Positions 1-5,044 of a stretch of DNA of 5,044 bases are shown in pieces. Within the stretch, counting starts at the first letter, position 1, and each line of letters starts with the position of its first letter. Origin of the DNA: Chloroflexota bacterium. Its GTDB lineage: Bacteria; Chloroflexota; Anaerolineae; B4-G1. The stretch is taken from NCBI GenBank assembly GCA_003648125.1, contig QMOE01000233.1, positions 1 to 5,044 of the forward strand, read 5' to 3'. A program made the position numbers and the translations under genes. The notes beneath the pieces were generated by a model that made no database searches, had not been told where the DNA came from, and saw only the letters and a list, made by a program, of their open reading frames with translations.

Positions 1-492
1 CAACGGCCTGGAAACGCGGCCGGCGCGGAGTTGTTTCACCAGTACCGTATCGTCATCGCCCATGCGAGCCTCGCGGGCGGCTTCCTGCCACACTCTGGGC
101 AAGCTGGCGACGACTTGAGGCTCGTAACCCAGCGTGCGGCAAAACTCGATCAATTTGGTCGAGTACGGGCGCGGCGGAAAGAGCAACGCTACCTCACACT
201 GCAACTCGATCGCGGCCTGCTCCATCTCGGAGAGCAACGCCCGCCCAGCCGCGACACTCTCTGGGATCGGTGAGAGCATAAAATCGCTCACGCGAACGAC
301 GAGGTTCTCGGCCCGCCAGCCGAGCATGCCGACCAGGTCACCAGCCTGCTCGGCCACCATCAGCCCGACGTTGCCGAACCGTTCGATGACCACGGAATCG
401 TCAATTGGCTCTCGCAGGCCCAGGTTGACAAAGGCAGCGATTTTACCCACGTCACTTGATTTGGCCCGACGCACTGTAATTTCTTGTGTCAT
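1..492 (-). CDS. GNAT-family N-acetyltransferase-like protein, C-terminus cut by window edge
   Basis: The reading frame is open from the ATG at 492-490 to the window edge (164 codons, no stop), so the C-terminus is missing or nearly so. The fold pattern is that of a GNAT acyl-CoA-dependent acetyltransferase: an N-terminal strand-helix typical of the family (ITVRRAKSSDVGKIAAFVN, residues 5-23), then beta2-beta3 (GLMVAEQAGDLVGMLGWRA, 43-61), a helix with GRALLSEMEQAA (83-94), and the late LIEFCRTLGYE (114-124) that matches the usual 'F-Y-x-x-x-G-Y/F' end of the domain. The acetyl-CoA pyrophosphate loop, normally Q/R-x-x-G-x-G/A, is poorly conserved (around residues 77-86), so binding may be altered or the protein may be a divergent member. 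The substrate cannot be told from sequence. The start is preceded by AAAAGGAT, a weak and very close ribosome binding site. The gene has its own promoter near 731-759, and a palindromic element lies in its leader. The GNAT assignment is family recognition by eye. Confidence 0.75.
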   Translation of the reverse strand, partial: MTQEITVRRAKSSDVGKIAAFVNLGLREPIDDSVVIERFGNVGLMVAEQAGDLVGMLGWRAENLVVRVSDFMLSPIPESVAAGRALLSEMEQAAIELQCEVALLFPPRPYSTKLIEFCRTLGYEPQVVASLPRVWQEAAREARMGDDDTVLVKQLRAGRVSRPL

Positions 493-496
493 ATCC

Positions 497-505
497 TTTT
501 CCCGC
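497..505. repeat. Left copy of putative 9-bp target-site duplication
   Basis: TTTTCCCGC here is repeated exactly at 627-635, directly flanking the palindromic element at 506-626. The match extends to a tenth base (C506/C636), which is also the first base of the inverted repeat. A similar GCTGTTTTCCC string also occurs inside the element (545-555) and at 623-633, so part of the match could reflect internal repetition rather than a transposition scar. Confidence 0.55.
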
Positions 506-626
506 CAGCAATTCCCGTTTTGTAGCCGCGATTTGGAAATCGCGGCTGTTTTCCCACGTAAAGCACCCTGCGCGATTGCGAAATCGCGGCTACGACCTGA
601 CTTTTCACCCATAACGGGAATTGCTG
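506..626. mobile_element. MITE-like or REP-like palindromic element, 121 bp, non-coding
   Basis: The ends are 14-bp perfect inverted repeats: CAGCAATTCCCGTT at 506-519 and AACGGGAATTGCTG at 613-626. Inside are further nested palindromes. AGCCGCGATTT (524-534) pairs with AAATCGCGGCT (537-547) as a tight hairpin. GTAGCCGCGATTT (522-534) is also the reverse complement of AAATCGCGGCTAC (581-593), so the whole unit can fold in a longer alternative form. CGCGATT (571-577) pairs with AATCGCG (582-588). A 9-bp direct repeat flanks the element. No transposase is encoded, so it would have to be mobilised in trans by an unidentified enzyme. It lies between the promoter at 731-759 and the acetyltransferase start at 492, and would be transcribed as a structured leader. 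The alternative is a cluster of REP-type repeats that never moved as one unit. Confidence 0.6.
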
Positions 627-635
627 TTTTCCCGC
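627..635. repeat. Right copy of putative 9-bp target-site duplication
   Basis: Exact copy of TTTTCCCGC found at 497-505, on the other side of the 121-bp palindromic element. Removing the element and one copy would leave a continuous leader of roughly 100 bases between the upstream promoter and the acetyltransferase start. Confidence 0.55.
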
Positions 636-730
636 CTTCCCAAGTCGAGGCATTCTCTCAATGAGACAAGGGATGTGGGGCGAATCGCCAACTTGCCCCT
701 CCGTTGGCCTCAGAATAGCGCCTATCCGTA

Positions 731-759
731 ATTATACCCCGAACACGCTTCACTTTCAA
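731..759 (-). promoter_or_regulatory. Sigma-70-type promoter for the acetyltransferase gene
   Basis: On the minus strand TTGAAA (759-754) is separated by exactly 17 bases from a perfect TATAAT (736-731). The -35 box overlaps the coaE stop codon (758-756). Transcription would start near 724, giving an unusually long leader of about 230 bases up to the ATG at 492, most of it the palindromic element. This is inferred from consensus match only. Confidence 0.7.
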
Positions 760-1355
760 GGTGCGGTGTGCTTTCCCCACGCTGCCCGTACCTGTTCCCG
801 CGTCTGCGCCAGCGTGCCGGAGGTATCTATGACCACGTCGGCGCGGGCAATTTTTTCCTCTTGAGGGGGCTGTGCCCGCACGCGCTGTTCGGCCTCGGCC
901 TGGCTCAAGCCTCGCGCTGCCACGATGCGCTGAATCTGTTGCTCCGGAGGACAGGTTGTCACCCACAGGCTGTCGTATATTTCAGCCATCCCCGCCTCAA
1001 TCAGCTTGATCGCCTCGATCACCACCACATCGGCGGCGGCAGCAGCGACGCGGGCGGCGACCGCCTCCAGGGTGGCGGGATGGACGATGGCCTCCAACCG
1101 CGCCAGCGCAGCCGGGTCGGCAAAGACGAGCGCCCCCAGCCGCCCCCGGTCAATTTCGCCGTCGGGAGACAGCACCTCTGGTCCAAACGCCTCGACGATG
1201 GCTGTGTGGGCGCGGGTTCCCGCCCGCATCACCTGGTGGGCCACCTGATCCGCGTCAATCGTCTTGGCTCCCAACTCGGCCAGCATCCGGGCGACGGTGG
1301 ATTTGCCCGTGCCGATGTTGCCCGTGAGGCCAATGAGCAGCGGGGGAGCATTCAT
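756..1355 (-). CDS. coaE: Dephospho-CoA kinase
   Basis: This cytosolic enzyme carries out the last step of coenzyme A synthesis, phosphorylating the 3'-hydroxyl of dephospho-CoA with ATP. The 199-residue length is normal for the family. The Walker A loop GNIGTGKS is at residues 12-19, followed by the family motif DADQVAH (34-40). GEIDRGRLGALVF with LEAIVHP (67-93) matches the conserved region of the CoA-binding lid, and RAQPPQEEKIARADVVID (160-177) matches the usual R-x-x-x-Q / A-D-x-x-I region near the C-terminus. One departure is IEAIKLIEAG (113-122), where many family members read a 'PLL-x-E' motif; the glutamate is kept. The ATG overlaps the stop of the upstream ABC-F gene (ATGA), and no clear ribosome binding site precedes it, so translation is probably coupled. 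No terminator follows the stop, and a promoter for the next gene begins there. Identification is confident. Confidence 0.95.
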   Translation of the reverse strand: MNAPPLLIGLTGNIGTGKSTVARMLAELGAKTIDADQVAHQVMRAGTRAHTAIVEAFGPEVLSPDGEIDRGRLGALVFADPAALARLEAIVHPATLEAVAARVAAAAADVVVIEAIKLIEAGMAEIYDSLWVTTCPPEQQIQRIVAARGLSQAEAEQRVRAQPPQEEKIARADVVIDTSGTLAQTREQVRAAWGKHTAP

Positions 1356-3235
1356 GCCGCGTCTGTCCAGGCCACCAGCAGCGTGTTCAATTTCTCCTCA
1401 AGCCCGGTGTACTCGGCCCCCAACCGGCGCACCCGCTCGACCGCCTGCTGCTGGCTGGCGGCGGCCAACTCGCTCCCCAGTTGCGCCAGACGGGCTTCCA
1501 TTTGGTGGATTGCCCGCTCGCGCTCGGCCTGGCGACTGGCCTGCCGCGCCGCCTCGCGTTGCGCGGCTTTGCGGGCCTGCCGTGCGCGTTCCCTCTCCGT
1601 CTGACCCCGCGCCTCTTCCCGCCGCGCCCGTTTCTGCTGGTCCCGCTGCGCCTGCCACTCGTGATACTCGTCGTATCCCTCTTTGAACTCCCACAAGCGC
1701 CCGTCCTCAATCGCCCAGACGCAGGTAGCCAGGCGGCGGATCAGGTAGCGGTCGTGGGTCACGTGCAGCAGAGTGCCGCCGAACTCGGATAGCGCCTCCT
1801 GCAGCACCTCTTGGGAGAGAATGTCGAGGTGATTGGTCGGCTCGTCGAGAATCAAAAAGTTGGCCCCCTTGAGCGCCAGGACGGCCAGCGCGACGCGCGC
1901 CTGCTCCCCGCCAGAGAGATCAGCGACGCGCTTGAAAACGTCGTCGCCGGAGAAGCGGTAGCGAGCTAACAGGTTCCGCGCCTCACCGATCCCCAGTTCG
2001 CTGGCGCCCAGGATTGTCTCAATCACGGTCTTTTCGATGTCGAGATCGGCGTGCCCCTGGGCGAAATATCCTGGATGCACGCTGGCCCCGATGCGCACCT
2101 CCCCGGCCAGCGGCGGAATCTGGCCCAGTATGGTGCGCACGAGTGTGGTCTTGCCGGAGCCATTTGGCCCCAACAGCGCCATCCGCTGTCCCCGGCGCAA
2201 CTCGAACTCTTGGGCGGCAAAGAGGGGAGCGGCCTGGTCGTAGCCCACGGCAAGTTCATAAAGACTGATCACCAAATCTCCGCTGCGGACGGCGTCGCCC
2301 AGATCGAGGTTCAGCGGTTGGTGCTCCTGGGGTCGCTCAATCCGTTCCAGTCGTTCCAGTCGCTTCCGCCGCCCTTGTGCCTCGCGAGTGCGCTGACCGG
2401 CGATGTGGCGGCGGATGAACTCTTCGGTGTGGGCGATAGATTGTTGCTGGCGCTCGTACTTGGTCTGTTGGAGAGCCAACTGCTCGGCCCGTTGAGCGGC
2501 ATAGGCAGTATAGTTGCCGCGATACTGCCGCAATTGTCCCCACTCTAACTCCCACACCCGCTCGACGACCGCATCGAGGAAGGCCCGGTCGTGGGCCACG
2601 ACGATCACGGCCTCCGGCCACGCTTTGAGATAGTTCTCCAGCCATTCGATACCCGCCAGGTCGAGGTGGTTGGTCGGCTCGTCCAAGAGCAGCAGATCAG
2701 GCTCCTCCAGCAAGAGACGGGCCAGCAGAGCGCGCGTCTTTTGCCCCCCGCTGAGTTGCGCCACGGGGCGGCGGAAATCCTCCTCGTCGAAACCCAACCC
2801 GGATAGCACGCGCTCGATGCGCTGCTCGTAGGTATAGCCACCGGCCAACTCGAACGCCTCCACGGCCCGCCCGTACCGCTGCAACGCCTCGTCGCTTATG
2901 GTGGGATCAGCCATCGCGGTCTCCAGGCGACGCAACTCGGCAGCCTGGGCCTGCAGGTCGGCAAAGACCTCTAGCATCGCTTCGCGCAGCGTCCCGTCAC
3001 CGGAGAAATTGGCTTGCTGGGGCAGGTAAGCGACTCGCAGCCCTTTGGCCCGTTGAACGACACCAGCGGTGGGTTCTTCCAACCCAATCAGCAGGTGCAA
3101 CAGCGTTGTCTTGCCCGATCCGTTGAGGCCAACCAGGGCGATCTTGGCCCCGTGGGGAACATCAAGGGAAATATCCTCAAGCACGTCCTGCGGGCCGTAT
3201 GATTTGGCTAAATTGTGGGCAGTCAAAATGGACAT
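1352..3235 (-). CDS. ABC-F family ATP-binding protein (ribosome-associated type, Uup/EttA-like)
   Basis: This is a soluble protein of 627 residues with two ATP-binding cassettes and no membrane segment, the defining layout of ABC-F proteins, which act on the ribosome rather than in transport. The first cassette has Walker A GLNGSGKTT (36-44), signature LSGGQ (161-165), Walker B LLLLDEPTNHLD (181-192) and switch histidine H215. The second has GPNGSGKTT (356-364), LSGGE (440-444), LILDEPTNHLD (461-471) and H494. Both catalytic glutamates (E186, E465) are intact. The linker at about 235-310 is charged and helical, the position of the tRNA-interaction motif in this family. The C-terminal stretch (about 525-620) is rich in Arg, Glu and Gln and looks like a coiled coil, as in Uup and related members. 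Which subfamily it belongs to, and whether it is a translation factor or gives antibiotic resistance, cannot be decided here. AGGG lies 8 bases before the ATG. The gene leads an operon with coaE. Confidence 0.93.
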   Translation of the reverse strand: MSILTAHNLAKSYGPQDVLEDISLDVPHGAKIALVGLNGSGKTTLLHLLIGLEEPTAGVVQRAKGLRVAYLPQQANFSGDGTLREAMLEVFADLQAQAAELRRLETAMADPTISDEALQRYGRAVEAFELAGGYTYEQRIERVLSGLGFDEEDFRRPVAQLSGGQKTRALLARLLLEEPDLLLLDEPTNHLDLAGIEWLENYLKAWPEAVIVVAHDRAFLDAVVERVWELEWGQLRQYRGNYTAYAAQRAEQLALQQTKYERQQQSIAHTEEFIRRHIAGQRTREAQGRRKRLERLERIERPQEHQPLNLDLGDAVRSGDLVISLYELAVGYDQAAPLFAAQEFELRRGQRMALLGPNGSGKTTLVRTILGQIPPLAGEVRIGASVHPGYFAQGHADLDIEKTVIETILGASELGIGEARNLLARYRFSGDDVFKRVADLSGGEQARVALAVLALKGANFLILDEPTNHLDILSQEVLQEALSEFGGTLLHVTHDRYLIRRLATCVWAIEDGRLWEFKEGYDEYHEWQAQRDQQKRARREEARGQTERERARQARKAAQREAARQASRQAERERAIHQMEARLAQLGSELAAASQQQAVERVRRLGAEYTGLEEKLNTLLVAWTDAA

Positions 3236-3263
3236 GGTTTCAACCCTGACTCGAATGTCGGAT

Positions 3264-3291
3264 ATTATACCACGAGCGCGAAGGAGGCCAA
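3264..3291 (-). promoter_or_regulatory. Extended -10 promoter for the ABC-F/coaE operon
   Basis: On the minus strand a perfect TATAAT (3269-3264) is preceded by TG one base upstream (TGGTATAAT), an extended -10. A weaker -35, TTGGCC (3291-3286), sits 16 bases upstream. The start would be near 3257, a leader of about 20 bases, with the likely ribosome binding site AGGG at 3247-3244, 8 bases before the ATG. The -35 boxes of this and the divergent promoter almost touch. Confidence 0.6.
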
Positions 3292-3293
3292 AC

Positions 3294-3322
3294 TTGCCAG
3301 CAGAATCATTCTATAGTACATT
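3294..3322 (+). promoter_or_regulatory. Possible promoter for the hydrolase-like gene
   Basis: TTGCCA (3294-3299, five of six matches to the -35 consensus) is followed after 17 bases by TACATT (3317-3322, four of six). Two nearby TATAGT hexamers (3312-3317 and 3322-3327) are better -10 boxes but are wrongly spaced from this -35. The AT-rich stretch 3304-3334 is the only promoter-like segment before the gene, so a promoter is likely here but its exact hexamers are uncertain. Confidence 0.35.
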
Positions 3323-3357
3323 ATAGTTGTTAATGAGCGAGGTGGATCAGGAGAAAA

Positions 3358-3363
3358 AGGAGG
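3358..3363 (+). promoter_or_regulatory. Strong ribosome binding site for the hydrolase-like gene
   Basis: AGGAGG lies six bases before the ATG at 3370, an ideal Shine-Dalgarno match and spacing. It fixes the start codon of the gene, and therefore the lack of an N-terminal signal peptide. Confidence 0.9.
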
Positions 3364-3369
3364 ATTGCT

Positions 3370-4671
3370 ATGCCTACCAAATTAGGCCCCCACATTTTGA
3401 AAGCCGCGCCGGATATAGGTGAATATATCCAGGCCGGAGTAGCGATTGCCAAGTTTGTAGACGAGCTGGGGATGGCGGCGAACATCCCCGCAGGCATTCT
3501 GGCGATTGGTCGCAAATTCATGGGAGATTATGACGCTCAACTTCAAAAGAACAGTGGGAAAACTCCCCTCGAAGCAGTCCAGCAGTTCATCGGGGATCAA
3601 AAAGAGACGTATCAGATGAATCCCCACGTCAAGTACTGGGAAGGGCACAACGAGCCGGTTTGGAGCAACGCGGAGGAAATGGCCTGGTACGCCCAGTTCG
3701 AGATAGAGCGAATGCGGCTGATGGCAGGGATGGAGCTCAAATGCGTGATCGGCAACTTTGCCACCGGCTCGCCGGATTTGTCCCTCTGGCCCGCCTTCTT
3801 GCCCGCCCTCAAGGCTGCCAAAAAGTACGGAGCCATCCTCGGCCTCCACGAGTACAGTTGCCCCTGGATGTGGTGGATGACGGGGAAACATCAACTGGAT
3901 CCCAACGCCGACGAGGGAGACGAAGGCTGGACTACGCTACGTTATCGCAAAATCTACCGCCAGTACCTGATCCCGAATGGGCTGGGAGACGTGCCATTAG
4001 CGATCACCGAATGTGGTATTGACCCCATGGTAGGTCCGCAGCCCCCCAACAGCCCCGGCGGAGCTTGGAAAGATCTGGGCGGCTTTTGGTCCCAGCACGA
4101 TAATGAACCGGACAAGGCCGACTATTATTTCCGGCAACTGGTCTGGTACGATAAAGAGTTGCAGAAAGACGATTACGTCATCGGCGCGACCATCTTTACC
4201 TGGGGCAGTTATAACAAACCCTGGTCGGATTTTGATGTGGCCGGGACAGAGGTAGCCAAGAAACTGATTGCGTACACGCAACAGGACCCGGCCCGGCCTT
4301 TCAAGCCTCCCGATGACGGTGGAGATAGCGGCGACGTGGACAATGATGACGCCGCCGTCATCAAAAAGCCGCGTGGGCTGCCCCGCACCCAGTACAAACG
4401 GACCTACGTGCTGCTGCCCCCCGGTGCAGATGCAGCCTGGGCGCGCGCTGCGGTGGAGGCCACGTGGGACAAGGAGCGCTACACCGTCGGCAGCAGCGCC
4501 GACGACGCGGGCATCGGCGACTTGAGTAGGCGGCACATAATCGCGGTCAACCCACAGAAATGGCCCGGCTCGCAGAGCCTGGATGATTTCTTCAAAGAGT
4601 ACTACCCCGGTGTCAAGTACAAGGCCATCACCGCCGCGACGCCCAATGAATTGGTACAAAAATTGAGTTAA
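3370..4671 (+). CDS. Glycoside hydrolase clan A-like TIM-barrel protein with uncharacterised C-terminal domain
   Basis: The protein has 433 residues. The first 300 or so read as an eight-stranded TIM barrel: KLGPHIL (4-10), GVAIAKFVD (23-31), AANIPAGILAI (36-46), VKYWEGHNEP (87-96), LKCVIGNFATGSP (123-135), AILGLHEYS (155-163), PLAITECGID (209-218) and VIGATIFTWGS (270-280). Glutamate E95 in NEP at the end of strand 4 and E214 in ITECG at the end of strand 7 are in the places of the acid/base and nucleophile of clan GH-A retaining glycosidases, and W278 fits the conserved strand-8 Trp. An acidic linker (about 313-330) leads to a domain at about 343-433, with TYVLLPPGADAAW (345-357), SSADDAGIGDL (375-385) and HIIAVNPQKWPG (389-400), whose function I do not recognise. 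No signal peptide or membrane segment is visible, so a cytosolic location or unusual export is implied. The substrate is unknown. The gene is monocistronic: divergent from the ABC-F operon and closed by a hairpin 6 bases after the stop. Confidence 0.8.
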   Translation: MPTKLGPHILKAAPDIGEYIQAGVAIAKFVDELGMAANIPAGILAIGRKFMGDYDAQLQKNSGKTPLEAVQQFIGDQKETYQMNPHVKYWEGHNEPVWSNAEEMAWYAQFEIERMRLMAGMELKCVIGNFATGSPDLSLWPAFLPALKAAKKYGAILGLHEYSCPWMWWMTGKHQLDPNADEGDEGWTTLRYRKIYRQYLIPNGLGDVPLAITECGIDPMVGPQPPNSPGGAWKDLGGFWSQHDNEPDKADYYFRQLVWYDKELQKDDYVIGATIFTWGSYNKPWSDFDVAGTEVAKKLIAYTQQDPARPFKPPDDGGDSGDVDNDDAAVIKKPRGLPRTQYKRTYVLLPPGADAAWARAAVEATWDKERYTVGSSADDAGIGDLSRRHIIAVNPQKWPGSQSLDDFFKEYYPGVKYKAITAATPNELVQKLS

Positions 4672-4677
4672 CTGCTC

Positions 4678-4717
4678 AGGTGCCCGGCACTTCCGATTTT
4701 GAAAGTGCCGGGCACCT
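4678..4717 (+). terminator. Hairpin terminator, also a possible dispersed palindromic repeat
   Basis: AGGTGCCCGGCACTT (4678-4692) and AAGTGCCGGGCACCT (4703-4717) form a perfect 15-bp stem with a 10-base loop. It begins 6 bases after the stop of the hydrolase-like gene and is followed by a short pyrimidine run (TTTCCTCTC). The T-run is weak, so termination is likely but not certain. Each arm is itself a small palindrome (GTGCC-C-GGCAC), as in REP-type repeats scattered between genes, so this may be a repeat serving as a terminator. Confidence 0.6.
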
Positions 4718-4737
4718 TTCCTCTCAACATTGTAGAG

Positions 4738-4775
4738 GGAACGCGACCATCTTGGTCGCCAGATGCTGGCGTTCC
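4738..4775. repeat. Three-armed palindromic repeat between convergent genes
   Basis: Outer arms GGAACGC (4738-4744) and GCGTTCC (4769-4775) enclose two hairpins: GCGACCA-TCT-TGGTCGC (4743-4759) and CGCCAG-ATG-CTGGCG (4757-4771). The arms share bases, so several folds compete; one is cloverleaf-like. No T-run follows on either strand, so a simple terminator is less likely than a dispersed intergenic repeat. It is too short and lacks the features of a tRNA. Confidence 0.5.
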
Positions 4776-4810
4776 TCCACCTCACCCCTATTTATTGAAA
4801 AGATACCCCC

Positions 4811-5044
4811 TTATTGTTGCAGAATCAACTCGTCCAGCGAACGCTTGGGCACGTGGTGTACGTCCTCGGCGTCGCGGTAATACTTGATGTCGCCGTTGGG
4901 GCCGACCTCCTCGAGCACCACAGTTTCATTGGGCTGGCCCAGCGCCAGCACGAGCAGAATTTCGTACCGCTCCGGGATGTTGAACTCGCGGCGCAACCCG
5001 TCGCGGTCAGCCGAGCCGATGATACAGCCACCCAGTCCCCGCTC
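4811..5044 (-). CDS. Nitroreductase-family protein, C-terminal 77 residues only
   Basis: The frame is open from the right edge to a TAA at 4813-4811; the start lies outside the window. The visible part begins ERGLGGCIIGS and continues with REFNIPERYEILLVLALGQP, the typical C-terminal signature of FMN-dependent nitroreductases, where a glycine-rich helix start is followed by 'l-x-i-P-x-x-y-e-x-l-l-v-l-a-l-G-x-P'. It ends with DIKYYRDAEDVHHVPKRSLDELI, a tail seen in members of this family. Such enzymes use NAD(P)H and FMN to reduce nitro compounds, quinones or related substrates in the cytosol; the substrate cannot be told here. The catalytic and most flavin-contacting N-terminal parts are not visible. 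An internal TTG (4996) could be mistaken for a start, but the frame and the homology continue upstream. The gene converges on the hydrolase-like gene, with two palindromes in between. Confidence 0.8.
   Translation of the reverse strand, partial: ERGLGGCIIGSADRDGLRREFNIPERYEILLVLALGQPNETVVLEEVGPNGDIKYYRDAEDVHHVPKRSLDELILQQ

Noticed and set aside
522..593. CRISPR-like repeat pair
   Set aside because: The copies of the CCGCGATTT core are in opposite orientations with unequal spacing, so they form hairpins and not a direct-repeat array.
768..1604. Long plus-strand open frame (278 codons) opposite coaE and the end of the ABC-F gene
   Set aside because: It lies antisense to two well-identified genes, crosses their junction, and its protein is low in complexity with no recognisable motif; it is a by-product of GC-rich coding sequence.
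3294..3317. TTGCCA paired with TATAGT at 3312-3317 as a promoter
   Set aside because: The spacer is 12 bases, too short for a sigma-70 promoter; the TATAGT at 3322-3327 gives 22, too long.
4738..4775. tRNA or other cloverleaf RNA gene
   Set aside because: Only 38 bases long, with no anticodon arm, T-loop or CCA-end pattern; the symmetry fits a palindromic DNA repeat.
3997..4785. Minus-strand open frame (262 codons) opposite the hydrolase-like gene
   Set aside because: It is antisense to a gene with a strong ribosome binding site and catalytic motifs, runs through the terminator hairpin and the repeat, and shows no family signature.
4811..4996. Separate 61-residue small gene starting at TTG 4996
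   Set aside because: The same frame continues to the window edge and the upstream residues (GLGGCIIGS) belong to the same nitroreductase signature, so it is only the tail of a larger gene.

Overview
The window looks like ordinary chromosome from a GC-rich bacterium, most plausibly Chloroflexota (Anaerolineae-like). That guess rests on the style of the proteins and on the palindromic repeats between genes; there is no rRNA or other marker to confirm it. I see no tRNA, rRNA, CRISPR array, transposase gene or phage gene.

Left part (1-3235) is all on the minus strand. Reading in the direction of transcription, an ABC-F family ATPase (3235 to 1352) overlaps the dephospho-CoA kinase gene coaE (1355 to 756) by four bases, so the two form a coupled pair behind an extended -10 promoter at 3264-3291. 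A second very good promoter, TTGAAA-17-TATAAT, starts at the coaE stop codon and reads toward a GNAT-type acetyltransferase gene that runs off the left edge (492 to 1). Between that promoter and the acetyltransferase start sits a 121-bp palindromic element (506-626) with 14-bp perfect terminal inverted repeats and a 9-bp flanking duplication. It resembles a MITE inserted in the 5' leader.

Right part. Divergent from the ABC-F gene, a plus-strand gene (3370-4671) encodes a 433-residue protein. It has a glycoside hydrolase clan A-like TIM barrel with both catalytic glutamates apparently present, an acidic linker, and a C-terminal domain of about 90 residues whose function I cannot name. It has no signal peptide. 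It ends in a strong hairpin (4678-4717), followed by a second, three-armed palindrome (4738-4775). A convergent minus-strand gene for a nitroreductase-family protein enters from the right edge, and only its last 77 codons are visible.

The genes do not form one obvious pathway: CoA synthesis, translation or ribosome-associated ATPase, acetyltransferase, flavin oxidoreductase and a barrel hydrolase. The most notable items are the MITE-like insertion in the acetyltransferase leader and the hydrolase-like protein with its unexplained C-terminal domain. I did not find a convincing new multi-gene system.
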